Below, in pieces: positions 33,636 through 46,744 of a DNA stretch of 64,000 nt (its first letter is position 1; the number at the start of each line of letters is the position of its first letter). Origin of the DNA: Monomorium pharaonis (taxonomy: Eukaryota > Arthropoda > Insecta > Hymenoptera > Formicidae); assembly GCF_013373865.1 (NCBI RefSeq), contig NC_050473.1, forward strand, positions 16,531,597 through 16,595,596, in the 5' to 3' direction. The notes below the pieces were generated by a model that saw only the letters and a program-made list of their open reading frames with translations, ran no database searches and was not told the DNA's origin. A program made the position numbers and the translations under genes.

Positions 33636-36600
33636 GTTGGTTACTACCCACGATCGCGTGATAAAATATTCGTTTCATAGCCGCACCCGCCGGGGAAACG
33701 TCCCGAGGAAGACACTTCGCGCCTGAACTCGCCAGCATTGAGTACTTCGAGATGTAACTTTAGCCGTCAAACATTCCTTTTCTTAGATCTGATTTTAGAG
33801 ACTTTAAATTTATTTACGTTGAAGGAATACAGTAAGAACAGTTTTGCTGAAATGAACAACAGTTTAGCTAGAATATAAAAAATTCTCACAGCATTATTAT
33901 ATCATACTTGAAAGTCCTATAATTTTTTTTATAAATTATTTCTAGCTAAATATGTGTTTGTTTGAGAAAAGCGAATTCCTTAAAGCTTTTCAAGAGCTTC
34001 TGAAAATTATAAAATTTCAAAATTTAATTTTTTTAATAAGTAAATTCCATACATGCAAAAGTATTATTTGTAGAAAATTTCTAGAAAAATACGTTGACTA
34101 CGGATAAATTTACATTGTTATATACCCGACATTGCGGGAGAAATGAAGAAAATGAGAACGAATAAGAAACGGTGGAAAAGTAAAAATAAAGGAAAAGTTT
34201 TCTCTCTACCTAGGCGCTTTAACCAGCTAAATATTTCAATAGAGTTATAGCTATGAAATAACCAGTATTGTATTTACTTTCATAAAAAAATCATCATGCA
34301 CGCATCTCTGAGTTTGCAGGACAGGCGCGTTTACTCAACTATTCGACGTGAAAAAAAAAAAAATTCCAACAGCAATCCCGCGAGCGGATAACAACGTTCG
34401 CAGTATCTGTTTCATTATGCGCGACAACCGCATGCGGGCTATACTTTGATGGTTCGAACATTGCACGAATAAACCGACATGTGGAAAATTGGTGCGACGA
34501 GAATCTCCGAGAGATGAAAAATAACCAGAACGGCTTTACATTATCCGTGTATGCATGTAGCCAGTAATTAAGCAAAATACGAGAAATACATTAAACAACC
34601 GGCATTACCGACCGTGATTACGCGAAAAATAACGAATTTAAGGGAAATGGACTTTAAAAAAAAAATCATATTGACAATAAATTTTTTAATTAAATAAAAG
34701 AGATTAAAGGTTATTTGCACCTTTTTACAACGTGTTTGCACGGGACATTTATACACTGAGAAAAAAAAAGTGTGCTATTTGCAACTATAATTGCATCGTA
34801 AATTAATTATAGTCAGGAATATTATTTTTGTTGCGGATGTACAGTCGCGTTTTTTTTTTACAAGCGATACAACGTCGCCTCGTGACACTTCATACATCCT
34901 AATTGGTGTAGGTGTATTCTGTGTCGCAGCGATACTTCAGCTCGTCACGGGACTCGCTATCCGGGGGATACGTGAATCGGGGGGCGAGCGAGCTCGACCT
35001 GAGCCGCAAGCCGAGAAGAAGGGACCACCTAAGGGGCAGATTCAAGCTGCCATATACAGTTGCGCTTACGTCCTCGCGTGACCAATCGCACCTCCACACA
35101 CCGGCATCAGTCAATCATCTCAGTAACAGTAGCTGCAACGGCACTGAAACGTGAGTACTTGATTGCCGGGCGCGTGCGACCGATTTCAATTATATCGTCG
35201 AATTTCGTTACGTACCCAGATCTATTCTCTTCCATATTTCGATATCGAGAAGAAGTCGGGTATTCGCAGAAAAATTCAATTTGATGCTAATGATTCTCAT
35301 GGAGGGGTCAAATCCGCGATAAAAATTCTGGAAAATGAATATAACGGAAAAATCCGCGTAGTGAAGGATCATAAATATTCATCCGACTTCTTGGAGACTT
35401 ACTTAATATCGTGGCGGCGTTTCCTGCATTTTTAAAGATCGCGTAATTGTGCTGGGGCTTTTTTTAACAGAAATATCTTCGCAGAGGACACAGAATTGTC
35501 GGGATCAAATTTGCGAAAAAAATGTTCCCGTAAGCAGTGGAAACTTTTTTTTTTAATTTGGCGAAGCTGCGTGGCGCGTACAAAATTGCATGGGTTTTTT
35601 TTGTTTTTTTTTTTTGTTTTTTTTTTCCATTTCATTTATTGCGAACATTCGATACGTCCAACATAGTAATTTTTTACATTGATACGTGAATTCTCGCACA
35701 CATACTGCGAACGGTAACGGAAGAAATGAACAGCGTGTCACGCGGAATGCTGTCCAGGGACAAAAGTAATTAATCAGTGCACGTTCGCGCTGAATTACTG
35801 TCTCAGGAGGTACACGGCGCAACAACAGCAACAACAACGCGGTAGTAGAGGCTATCCCGGACAACCTGGATCGAGGAATTTTCGCACGGGTGCACCAAAT
35901 TGGTCCTTCATCTTCGATCCTGCGGGACGTCTCTGTTACTACTGGTCGATGGTGGTTTCTCTTGCCTTCCTTTACAACTTCTGGGTAATCATCTATAGGT
36001 TTGCCTTCCAGGAGATCAACGGTGAGTCCGCGATGCTCTTAAGATTTTTTTCTTCTAGTTTCATAAACGCGTTCGTAGGAGCGTCTTAAGATATGTCTCT
36101 TCTAAGATCTGGAAATTGAAGATTTGAACCGAAAGTACATTAGTTTATTTTTTGCGATATTTCTTTAAATAAAATCGTGGAATCTGCAAGAGAAATCTAG
36201 TTTTTATGTCAGTTAAATTACATAAGCGAGATTTGTATTCAAATTTTAATACATACCGGCGGACTTTTAATAAGCAAGGTCTCGTATATAAATTAAAACG
36301 CTCCCATGAGCACGAGAAATTATTAAATTATATGCTGCTATACGCCATGATATAATCTTTGATTTATCCATATGAAAATGTTCCGTTCTAAAATGAATTA
36401 ATGATATGTTATATTCAAGAGCATTGAAGAATTTTATTAATTTAGAATTTTTGTTAAAACGTTACTGTAATGTTTACTTTAATTGAATATCAAAGCGATA
36501 GCTTTACAATTTATAAAACGATACGTGAATTAAATCACGCGTATGAGTTAAATAGAAAATAAAGGCATCGCTAAAATATTTTGCATATGTAGAAGCTGCT

Positions 36601-39600
36601 TTTTCCCAATCACGAATACAAAAAGCCAGGTTAAATATAACGACGATCAATACGGAGGCATCAATAGCTTTTGACCGATAACCTATTATAACTGATTGAA
36701 ATTTGAAAATAAAAAGATTTTAATTCGAGAGAATGTAGAAAAATTTATGCATAGAAAAGAAAATATTTAAAAAGCAGAATTAACTTTTAAAAAGAAATCA
36801 AGCGATTAAGGATTAATTCAGCAATGCTAATCGCAAATTACGCATATTGAATTAATTGTTATAAGTATATTGTATATTATAATTGTGTATATGTATATTG
36901 AAATAGACATTGTTTTGCTTGCGACTGCAGGAGAAACTCGTTGGGTGTGGTTTTGCCTGGATTACTTCTCGGATTTTTTATACGTGCTCGACATAATATT
37001 TCACATTCGAACGGGATACTTGGAAGACGGCGTGCTACAAACTGACGCCACGAAACTGAGAAATCATTATACGAACAGCACCACGTTTTACATAGACATC
37101 CTGTGCCTGCTGCCCCTCGACTTTTTATACTTATCTATAGGATTTAACAGTATGCTGCGAAGTTTTAGACTCGTAAAAATTTACCGGTAATTATTACTTC
37201 CCTTATTTTACAATTATATATTTGATTATATATTTATTTATTGATTAAATTAGAAAGATAAATTTAAATGTCAAATTTATAATAAGAAATTATCTTTTAA
37301 TCTTTTATTTATAGTACTTATTAATATAATACCATATATTACATACTGTAAAAATTATAATTTTAATGCATGATGCATGATTTTGATAAGTGGCACGGAA
37401 TTAAATGGAGCGCAACGAACCAAGATATTTTTTCTCTTTTATATATATATATCGCGGAATTTAAAAAAGCTTTAACACAAAAATTTTCTTTCTCAACAAT
37501 TTAGCCGATTGTATACCAAGATTGTATACATTAGAATCATTGTTGTGACTTTTTTTTGGTTCGACCACTATAATTGATTTAGAATATGTAAGTGTAAAAG
37601 TATCGAATTTTTCCTCGTAGAGTACGACTTACTTGGAGTAAGCCAAGATTGAAAAGATTGCGAAAATGTCGCGTGTAATGTCATGATAAATCAATGCTGA
37701 TCTTTCGCACTTGAACGTTTACATATTTCGGTACAAATATCAGTGTTCCGAGTATATCGCAAAAGGTACATTGAATGAACGGATGTCTCATGTGTTATAT
37801 CTCAATATTATCCTTTATTAGAAGCAACGCGCGAAAGAGAAACGCAACTCTTCCTGCACTTGTTGTTGCGAAACTGTTCCTGCATCTAACAATGCTTTAT
37901 AAAATTCGACAAACGATGCTTTATAAAATTTGATTTTGTCGGGATAATTTATCGAGTTATTTATTTCTAAAATAGCACCGGCTTATTTATTTCTAAATGG
38001 GCGTTTTACTTACCGGTACTTTAATACTCCCATCTAACATTGACATTATGGACGCGACATGTGTATTAAGCAAACGGAACTCAGACTCGGTGGCCACATT
38101 TAGTGACAAATGGCGGCATTGAGAACATAACTTGGGCATGTTTACGAAGGCTGACAATAAAAGGGGTCGGAACTAAAGGGAAGACAAACGTTACATGGCA
38201 AATGTAACAACACGTTCTATTTAAGGCTTTCAACAATTTCGCAAAACTAATCTATTAATTGTTATTGTATATTACGGTAACAATTAACGAATTGAGTTTA
38301 TTTATAGTTTAAGTTTGAATAAAATTGAAAATAACAAAATGAAAATCACGGATGTGAACTTTTTCCGAACTATTTTCCTTTGTTCATGGTTCATACTGTA
38401 AATTATTGATCGCAATCGTTTCAATCGCGGCGCCACACTGAGCCATAAATCGCAGACGGCGGAATCTCGCCGCACTCGTAAATAATAAATGAAAAAAATG
38501 ACAGGGGCATATTTTAACCTGTTGAAGGCACACGCTCTCGAAACTTTCCGTCGTATGCGCGATGATTAAAAACACCCGTTCGTCCCACACGTTCGTTGAA
38601 CACGCTCCACATGATTCCTGCCGCCGAATATCCTAAGAGGAATTCCCAAATTTATCGCTTCGCGACCGCCGGAATTTCCGCCAATTTTCTCGACCCGTTT
38701 TCTCCATCTCTGATGTAGGTTCTGGGCGTTCATGGACAGGACCGAGCGACACACGAACTACCCGAATCTGTTTCGCTCGACCTCCTTGATACATTATTTA
38801 CTAGTGATCTTTCACTGGAACGGGTGCCTCTATCACATTATTTATAAGAACAACGGCTTTGGCAGTAAGAACTGGGTGTTCAGCGACTCCGAGACGGCGG
38901 ACGTTGTCAAGCAATACCTACAGAGCTACTACTGGTGTACTCTTGCCCTAACGACTATCGGTGATCTACCCAGGTATTTACTTATTTATTTATGCGCGTT
39001 GCATGTATGTTATACGGGTCTTGCAAGAAAATTTAGGGCGAATATACCGCTGATATATTAACTAAACGTTGCTCAATGCTCGAAGTCTCCAGAAATTCCC
39101 TTATTCACATATGCAAACGTTTATTTATTTATTCGTTTAAGCAAATTTTATTCTACGCTACTGTGCTTTTATACAGCAAGATACATTTGATTTATATCTT
39201 GTAAATAGCGTATAAAGTGAAATATGGAACGCGATATATAAGTTTGTTCTGGTAGACGTGTATAAAGGAAATTTTGCTATTTTAGCCGTCGCCAAACGCA
39301 TACTATGCAACAATTTGAGCGATAGTTGCTTCGTGACTCATCTGGTCTTACGCAAATCCGAGATTTTCTTTCAAAAACGTTACACACATTCACAGGAATA
39401 ACTAATACGTTATTTTAATTTATTAACTATAAAATGATGGTTTTATAATGGTGGATCAGCATAATTAAAAAAATATATGTTAATGTATATTAATATATAT
39501 TTTTAATTATGCTATTATATGTATGTTTAATGTGTAAAAGACAATATACTACGAGTATCATAACTTTAAAAGATTATTAAAGAGGTATTTAGAGAACTTA

Positions 39601-40992
39601 TTAAAAAACTTATCAAACTTATTAATTTTTGTTAAAGAAGTTATCACTTTTTTTTAATATTTCAATAATCGTTAAACAATTATACAATAATTATGAAGAA
39701 ATCAATAATATAAGAAAACATTTTTGCAATTAATACATGTATATCTGTAAAATATTTAATTTTATTTAATTGGCACCTTATTATACGTCAACTTATTTGT
39801 TCTCAGATTATTATACAATAAAAGTTACGCAGCCATAGGACTTCGAATAACTCAATTATTTTTTATAATTTTATAATATAGTCTAACATCCATATATTTC
39901 CCGTGTGATATCTCACGGGTTGGCTATCATTAACCATGTATAACATTCCGCGCATAACTCCACGTATTCACGCGTTGATGCTCTACGTGCAGTTTTGAAT
40001 AAAAAGCGACAGACCATGACCGCTACTCTGTTATAACGCTGCACCGCGGCGTTAGATTCTCTGAAAATGTAGTTTTGACCAAAATCGTTAATGTGTATGT
40101 GAAATATCCAAACTACCCAAATAAAAGAAAACCACCAAAAAACAATCAAATAACTGCTAATTGAATTGATGAATTTTGCGTTATTTCTACAGCGAAAATG
40201 CCGATTATACCGCAATTTTTCTTAACCACATTTGTTCAAATTTTTGTTTTACATGTATATTACACAATTCCAGAATTTGTTTTTATTTTATTTTTTATTT
40301 AAAATTCGCGGGATATTTCATTTATGAAAATATTTGTGAATGCATGAAGTCACTCGAAATCATTCTTTCATGGTCGGACCAAGAACCGTATAATCAGGAA
40401 ACGAAAAAGAGTCAGCGTACACAATGCGAATAAATGAATCCAGTATTTTTGTTAGCGCACTTAAAATAGGGGAACTCACACGGAAGAAAGCGAGAAAATA
40501 TCGGAGACATTTCCGCGTCGGACAATGTACTTGTTGGACGAAGACTTTCTATTCGAAGTCAGTTTTTGTTTTCCACTTGAAACGACACTGGCGACGGGTG
40601 ATTAATTAATAGAGATCTAATAAAGATTCATTTTACAGCGTAATCGAAAAAATTGAATAATATGAAATAAATATTCAATATTAAATGTTAAATATTATTA
40701 AATAATATTTATATATTTTTATTCTTAAATATTTAAGAACATTTTAAAGGGCCATTTCCTTGCGTAAAAATCATATCACATGAAAAACTGTAAAAGCGTA
40801 AAGCAAACCGAGCAACATTAGCCGAACGCACTTGACTATATTTTCTCTTTATCCTTTTCAGACCGAGAAGTAAGGGCGAATATCTTTTTGTGATTGGTCA
40901 GCTGTTCTTCGGTCTGCTGCTATTCGCAACGGTGCTGGGTCACGTCGCAAACATCGTCACTTCCGTCAGTGCGGCGCGGAAGGAGTTTCAGG
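33373..40992 (+). CDS. Cyclic nucleotide-gated cation channel (partial gene, six exons)
   Basis: Six exons, 33373-33635, 34930-35150, 35807-36021, 36931-37186, 38719-38973 and 40862-40992, join with matching phases into about 447 codons. The product is a tetrameric plasma-membrane channel subunit that passes cations when cAMP or cGMP binds. Visible in order: a Ser/Gly/Arg-rich then Gln-rich cytoplasmic N-terminus; S1 (WSMVVSLAFLYNFWVIIYRF); S2-S3 (FLYVLDIIFHIRTGYLEDG); a short S4 with RSFRLVKIYRFWAF; the DRTERHTNYPNLFR linker typical of CNG channels; S5; pore LALTTIGDLPRP; and S6 ending in the AARKEFQ motif. The combination FDRTE-like linker, TNYPN, TTIG and AARxEFQ identifies CNG channels rather than HCN or EAG. 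The pore and the S6 VLGHVANIVTSV segment resemble the insect CNG-like group as I remember it. The C-linker and cyclic-nucleotide-binding domain, and the first exon(s), are absent. Confidence 0.93.
34754..34766 (+). repeat. Solo transposon-end motif CACTGAGAAAAAA
   Basis: The motif is the same as the left end of the element at 27985. It stands alone within the intron between the first two CNG exons, with no matching right end seen nearby. It may be a truncated copy. Confidence 0.35.
34930..35150 (+). CDS. CNG channel exon: N-terminal cytoplasmic part
   Basis: The frame reads RYFSSSRDSLSGGYVNRGAS, then a basic stretch (RKPRRRDHLRGRF) and a Ser/Asn/His-rich tail ending NSSCNGTET. It ends at a strong donor (GAAAC/GTGAGT) two bases into a codon, which the following exon completes. 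Two acceptors are possible, GTGTAG (start 34912) and TCGCAG (start 34930). Both keep phase 0, adding or removing six residues. I prefer 34930 because a branch-point-like cctaat lies at a more usual distance. Confidence 0.72.
35807..36021 (+). CDS. CNG channel exon: Gln-rich linker and S1
   Basis: After a CTGTCTCAG acceptor the exon encodes RYTAQQQQQQRGSRGYPGQP, then NWSFIFDPAGRLCYYWSM and the first membrane helix VVSLAFLYNFWVIIYRFAF. FDPxGxxYYxW immediately before S1 is characteristic of CNG channels. The exon ends EIN plus one base at a GTGAGT donor. The CAA/CAG run could vary in length between individuals. Confidence 0.93.
36931..37186 (+). CDS. CNG channel exon: S2, S3 and S4
   Basis: The exon follows ACTGCAG and encodes GETRWVWFCLDYFSDFLYVL (S2), then FHIRTGYLEDGVLQTDATKL, S3 (FYIDILCLLPLDFLYL) and the short S4 (MLRSFRLVKIYR). 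The DYxxDxxYxxDI pattern of S2 and the LLPLDFLY of S3 are family hallmarks. S4 carries few positive charges, as expected for a channel with weak voltage dependence. The donor is CG/GTAATT. Confidence 0.95.
38719..38973 (+). CDS. CNG channel exon: S5 and pore
   Basis: The exon continues FWAFMDRTERHTNYPNLFRS, then S5 (LIHYLLVIFHWNGCLYHII), a turret (KNNGFGSKNWVFSD) and the pore helix YYWCTLALTTIGDLPR. The filter position normally held by Glu in vertebrate alpha subunits (TIGET) is Asp here (TIGDL). The acceptor is GATGTAG and the donor is CAG/GTATTT, splitting an Arg codon. Confidence 0.95.
40862..40992 (+). CDS. CNG channel exon: pore end and S6
   Basis: After a good polypyrimidine acceptor (TTTTCAG) the exon encodes PRSKGEYLFVIGQLFFGLLL, then FATVLGHVANIVTSVSAARK and EFQ plus one base before GTGAGT. 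This is the S6 gate and the start of the C-linker. The next exon should begin with the C-linker (an AKxDxxKxYM-type sequence); it was searched for by eye to the end of the window and not found. Confidence 0.94.
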
Positions 40993-43900
40993 GTGAGTCG
41001 AGTTCAAGTTCCTCTCGCATGTGTATCTCTCTGCATTAGTTTGCCGGTCGTACGTTAACTTTTTACACAGCAAACGGAATTGGTTCGACGAAAGCAAAGT
41101 AAGACCTGCCGTCGTTTTTTTACATATGTGCGACGAGCGTCGATTTTTATTGCTACGCGTTCGAAACCCCCCCGTCGTATTTTATGAAACTTTATTTCGA
41201 ACTCCCGTCAGATCGTAAGAAGCGAAAAAGAACTCACGAAAATATTCATCTCCTGGCTCGTGACTGTAAATAATTCGGCGCACGTGATACGTTTTATGGC
41301 ATGAAATGCGATTTATGATTTCTACTTGACGTACGTAAAACGCGAGCTGCACGAAAGTTCGTAAAGTTCATATGCTACGCGCGTTTACGCGACGATGACA
41401 ATTAAGTATTTATCCAAAGTGCGCGAATAAGGTAAATTAGAGCGCAAGGCTCTAGCAAGGAAACTAGCATTAGCACTAGCGAGTAGTCTTTATTCAGATT
41501 TCACTTATTAATTAACTTGGTGCAATACGCCTGACTGAAGGAAATTATACTAAAAATACACGAACAAAGCGATAATTGCGTTATTATTAAACAAAGGCTC
41601 GATATAGCAAATTGAAAATAAAATTACTTTACATCTGAGGAAGCAATTTGTTTAGCACATTTATAGGAAATAAAATTTGCAATATTTCCCGATACGAACA
41701 CTAAATTGAATCGGAACTTTTAACGCAGCTAAATAAGTTTTTACAACAGATTTGTTGTGTCTCCTGGAGCATATAGTAAAATATACGGCCTCATCCCCTT
41801 TTTGCCAAGTCGTTCGAATTACGGCTTCTGGCGAACCGCCACGAAGGATCGTTTCTCCCGGATCTCTCAGGCGCGCGTTCCATCGCGCATGATAAATAAC
41901 TGCATTTTCAATTAACGCCGAGCGGGGAAATGGACACTTCGTTCCGCGTCCAAGCCCCGTTTTAATTGCGCCGCATCGCAGTTTCGCCGCGTCCGCATTT
42001 CCGCTCTTACACCTTCGTTATTTCACGACTCACCGGGCCGCTCTCTGCCCGCTGCTTTCCGCAAAATGCACGATTCGAATGGCGCGTCCTGGCATAAAAG
42101 CGAGCGCGCGCTTGGCACAGTGTGTGGCGGTCAATTCAATCCGGGAACGAGCGAACGAACCCGCGGACCGAATAATCGCCCCGTCGCGCATTTTCGTTTC
42201 CCATTTATATCATTCAATCTGTTGTCAGCAGTCCTGCAAACGTACGTTTTCTTCGTTTCTTCATCAAATAATATGGAACAGATGATTGCGCAGAAAATAC
42301 TTACCTTTATTCAAATTTATTGTGCAAGAACGTAACAATTTACCGAAATAACCATGAAACGGATAAACAAAGATGTATTCATGTAAATTTGAGAAATCCT
42401 ACTATAAAGCGTTAAGTTATTTTCTTAACAATGCAATTCGATCGGCGCGCGACCCTGATCTTTGTTTCAAAACGCGCTACCTGCTGTTGCATACATAAGG
42501 ACACCACTCTATCACTCGCATACGAACATCCGAACGCGAAACGTGGAGCGAACTATTCCGTGTGGCATCGTTTTATTCTTCGAAAAGTGATTACAAATAT
42601 AAAGGAACATTAATCACGTATTATCTTAACGTGTGGCGTTTCAATTAATTCGGACACGTTTTATCATAAAAAATTTTTAAAAGTTTCTGATAAAACTAAT
42701 CGACTTTTTATATTGCACACATTTAATATCGACTCATAAGAATTTTAATTATTATTGGCCAGGCTCGACTTCTACATTACGTAGAATTAAAATGTTGAAA
42801 AACTCACATGAAGTCTTTTAATAATTAAAACATATGTAATAATAACTAATTAATTAAAATTCTATTTTTATATTTTTGTAAAATTGTAAGAATAGCTTAA
42901 TTTTGCTTAATTAAAGTTATATAGTTTTTTTAATACAAAGTTGGCAGTGTTATTTTGTAATAAAATAAAGCAACTTTTATTCTGGAAATGTTAAAATATA
43001 ATGTACTATATAACAGGTTGGCACGGAATATGTCGAAATTAATTTAAAACATGAGAAATGAAATACTTAGCGTGAATATTTTTGAAAGGGTTAAATATTT
43101 CCTAACAATTCAGTTAACGCGCGGCCTTGAGTTCTTTCTGTTCAATGTGCTTCCACGATTTTTAGTCTTTGGTTTTTTTTTGTTACAACTTTCGCATCGA
43201 TCAATCTTGACCTCAGCACTTGTTGAACGATGTAAGGATGTACTGTCTTGTGCACATGTCGCTCCGTACATTACATTATTATCTCTCAAGACTCGATCAT
43301 GACAAGTATGAAGAGCAGCCGCTATTATTTTCTATAAGAAGAGATTATTAATATTATAATTTAATTACCTTTAATTAACTCGCTATACTGAGCTATAAAG
43401 TAGCCATCGCCACTTTGAATTTTTACCATTAATGGAACGAACGTGAAACAGATCGACTTCGAATCAAGCGATGTCACAATTCGTTTAACTGTTAAAAACA
43501 ATCGTGATTTATTTCCTGCTTTAAAACCTGTCAATCGCATGTAGCGTAATTTTAGCATTTATTTATGGTTTGTTCGAGATTCGCCTCTACCATTCGAATT
43601 TCACCTCTTGTACTAATTTACCCTCGGGAGTGCCGTGCAAAGTGTCGCGCGATCTTAATTAAACGTGTTTTCGCCAGTATTGTGTAAGTTCAATGAACTC
43701 TGGTAACCTGAGAGGAGGAGAAGGCCTAAAAGAGAAATCATGCAACGACGGAACAAGTAATAGGAATGAGTAATTTATTATTTATTATTTTATTAATTAT
43801 TAATTATTAACAAGTCATTTAAATTCCTCTTATCTTGTGATCCAAAATTAAAGTTTAGAAAAGAGCTTTTATTTTTATAAAATTTTATAAAAGTTTAATT

Positions 43901-44186
43901 TATATATGTATGTGTATAAAGATCTTATTCAGGAAAAATGTTTGTATAAACTGTTTGAATTTACTTGAAAGAGAAATAAATACTTAATGCATGCGATGAT
44001 TACTTTTTTGAAATATTAATATATCTGGACACTGTGTGCTATACCTACTCTAGATTTCACATTTATATTTTACAGATCAACGTGATCAACATTTACAATT
44101 TTGCTACTATGCAAAGTGTTACAGTAATTTGTAAATACTACTATTACTACTACTACTATTACACACACGCATACATATAATATATA

Positions 44187-44187
<1 letters not shown>

Positions 44188-44250
<63 letters not shown>
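44188..44250. repeat. (TG)n-(TA)n compound microsatellite
   Basis: A run of about 11 TG units passes directly into about 20 TA units. It lies in the putative CNG intron. Its length is likely polymorphic. Confidence 0.95.
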
Positions 44251-44253
<3 letters not shown>

Positions 44254-45272
44254 TATAAAACAAATTGGAATAGAATAAATATAACATTTCACAATCATAT
44301 TGCATGTATATGGACTAGATTAAATTTGAACCATACTTAACCCCAGATTACGTATAATCATTTAATGATTTATTGCATACACATATACAAACACATAAAG
44401 CTCTAAATAACAAGATTTTCAGACAGTTATTAGAGAGAATACCATTAGAAGATTAATAGTGTATATGTTACAATTGATTAAATTTTCAAAGTTTATAATT
44501 TATACAATAGTAAAGTATATGAAAGAAATGAAAGAACCAAAAGTAAAATTCGGACATTTTTTAAATTAAAAGTTTTATTATACTTTATATCTCTTATGGT
44601 ATTCGCGCGGATGATAGAGATCGGAAGATAATTTTTATTACATATACATATATATAAATGAACATAAGTTATTATTAATATAAAATGTATACCAGAAAAA
44701 AATTAGTAAAATGTGTTTTGCTTTGTTTTTCCTTCTTTTCAAATAGAATTAATAGTAATAATATTTGAGATATTTGGCTTTGTATTTTTCTAAGATTAAA
44801 TATTATATAGATTGTTGCAACAAAGCAATATACTCTAAGACTTTAATACACGCGTCACAAAGTGTTATAAGTATAAGTGATGTCAAGAAATATTTCCCAA
44901 TTATTGTTTACTTTAATTGATTTAAGCAGCAAAAAAAGAGAACTAATATTCGCATTATGAATATTAGTTATACCTTTTCTTATTTTAATTTATTTAAATT
45001 TTTTTTGGTAGCCCATTTATCTTTTATTGATAAATCAAGCATAAATAATACTTAATAATTTAATTTAATAGCAAATCAAATATAATTATAATTAATTATT
45101 ATATGCAAATACGAGTATACATATGCGATACTAATATCCAGTACAGATTGACCAATTCCAGATTTATAATATGAAAACCGTAACCTCGATGTTTTCATAT
45201 TAGGGTTTTCTATAATTATAGTATATATCTATATATAATTATAATAATTGGGAATTTCTATAATTTGAAATC

Positions 45273-45276
<4 letters not shown>

Positions 45277-45340
<64 letters not shown>
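45277..45340. repeat. (TC)n microsatellite
   Basis: An uninterrupted CT/TC run of about 62 bases, flanked by AT-rich sequence. GA/TC tracts of this size can bind GAGA-type factors in insects, but nothing else here suggests a promoter. Confidence 0.95.
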
Positions 45341-45344
<4 letters not shown>

Positions 45345-46227
45345 AATTAATCTCTAGATCACAATTATATTAAAAGTATCATATAGTAGTCGTGGAATAC
45401 TTTACGTATACATATAGAATGCAAGAATGTATTCTGATCAAAATGACTGGAGCGCGCATATTGATCCTTATTTAATTTAACGGCACGTTGAATTGTTCCT
45501 TTGAAATCATTAGCGAGCAAATCGAAATGCATAATTACGATTATATCGTCCGCATTAATTATGCATGACATACATAAATCAATACAATATATAACGGTCA
45601 CGAAATAACGTCGAGAGATATTTGGTGATTGTTTAGTCCGAAATTGTCTATTTCAGGTGAATATGTACGGTGTATAAACGATGTTCGTGTCTAAAGACTT
45701 AACGTTAATCGAATTCGCGCGAGTACTCCCAGGTTAACACTTTCCTTCCGCTAAACGGTAGCTCGACGGGCACTATTACGACAATAACCGTCGACGATCG
45801 TAGTTTCTCTTGGCATTGTGCCGCACGAGATACGCCAGAACCGTGAAAGATATAAGTCGAGAGACCTTTCCATTGTACAGATAAGTTCCTTGCGGCGTTG
45901 TTCGATTATCGTAAAATATAGGATATTTACTAGGATATTTCGCGGATTTTTATTTTTATAACTTTATATCTTTTGTCTGAAGATGGCAGTAGATCTGTTA
46001 CGTTCTATCACGTATTTTTTTCCAACGGGCGCAAAATATGTCACAATAATTCTTTGCAATTGTCTCATAATTATTAAAATAATATCTTCGTCTTTCTTAT
46101 TCGAAAGGCTGCAATAAATACTCGTATTACGTCTTCTTCGAAAATCAGGATTATATTATATTTTAAGTCTCTTTGAAATGGTTTTTACAAATATATTTAT
46201 CTTACGATTACATCCATTTTAAATTTA

Positions 46228-46237
46228 TATATAAAAG
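46228..46237 (+). promoter_or_regulatory. TATA box upstream of small ORF
   Basis: TATATAAAAG lies 41 bp before the ATG at 46269, giving an expected start of transcription at about 46252-46260 (a cagt occurs at 46251). Immediately downstream is the perfect palindrome CACGTACGTG (46241-46250). The spacing fits a classic core promoter with a very short leader. Confidence 0.4.
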
Positions 46238-46268
46238 GAGCACGTACGTGCAGTAGCAGATAGAAAAC

Positions 46269-46502
46269 ATGAAAATACCATTTGTTGTAATTAGGGCTTC
46301 TACTTCACCAATTAGATCCTCTTTAGAAAGGTCTGTAGTAAATCCCTTGACCCTCGTAGAGCAAGAGAAGTCGACAAGATCGATGTTTAATGATAGTCTA
46401 CGGGCATCGTTGAGGAGAACCGGAACGCGCTCTCGTTATTCCTCCTTTATGTTTGCGAAAAATTTTCTCAACGTTATGACGTCAGAATTTGACGAGAATT
46501 AA
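46269..46502 (+). CDS. Small basic protein or first exon, unidentified
   Basis: The frame is 77 codons, beginning MKIPFVVIRASTSPIRSSLE and ending TSEFDEN then TAA. It is basic and Ser/Arg-rich, has no Cys, and shows no known domain. Support comes mainly from the well-placed TATA box just upstream. It might be spliced: a weak phase-0 donor (AAC/GTTATG, about 46478) could join the segment at 46745, which ends in a membrane helix. It would be nested in the large putative CNG intron. I do not recognise it, and chance is possible. Confidence 0.3.
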   Translation: MKIPFVVIRASTSPIRSSLERSVVNPLTLVEQEKSTRSMFNDSLRASLRRTGTRSRYSSFMFAKNFLNVMTSEFDEN

Positions 46503-46744
46503 TATCCGATAAAATCGCATGTTTACATTGAATTTTATTTTCAATTTTCTTATCCCATCTTGTATTTATCTATCAGACGAAAATCTTAAAATTAAAAATT
46601 ATAGTTATAGAATCATAGAGTGAGTATAACATGTGCAAAATCTTATTGTATACATTGCAAATTTCCACTTCTTAATATCAACACAGTTTAATTGAAATGT
46701 CATTTTCTGTACGCAGAAAGAAATTAAATTTTCCTCTGTAACAG

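Larger units (their letters stand above)
40993..46220. other. Probable CNG intron, left part
   Basis: No supported exon. A (TG)n-(TA)n microsatellite lies at 44188-44250 and a long (TC)n tract at about 45277-45340. A strong donor-like site on the - strand (CCCG followed by GTGAGTCG) near 42030 has only a doubtful short frame upstream (MPGRAIRIVHFAESSGQRAA). I do not call it. Confidence 0.45.

Noticed and set aside
42030..42120. Strong - strand donor CCCG/GTGAGTCG
   Set aside because: The upstream frames are short and arginine-rich. No acceptor or homology seen.
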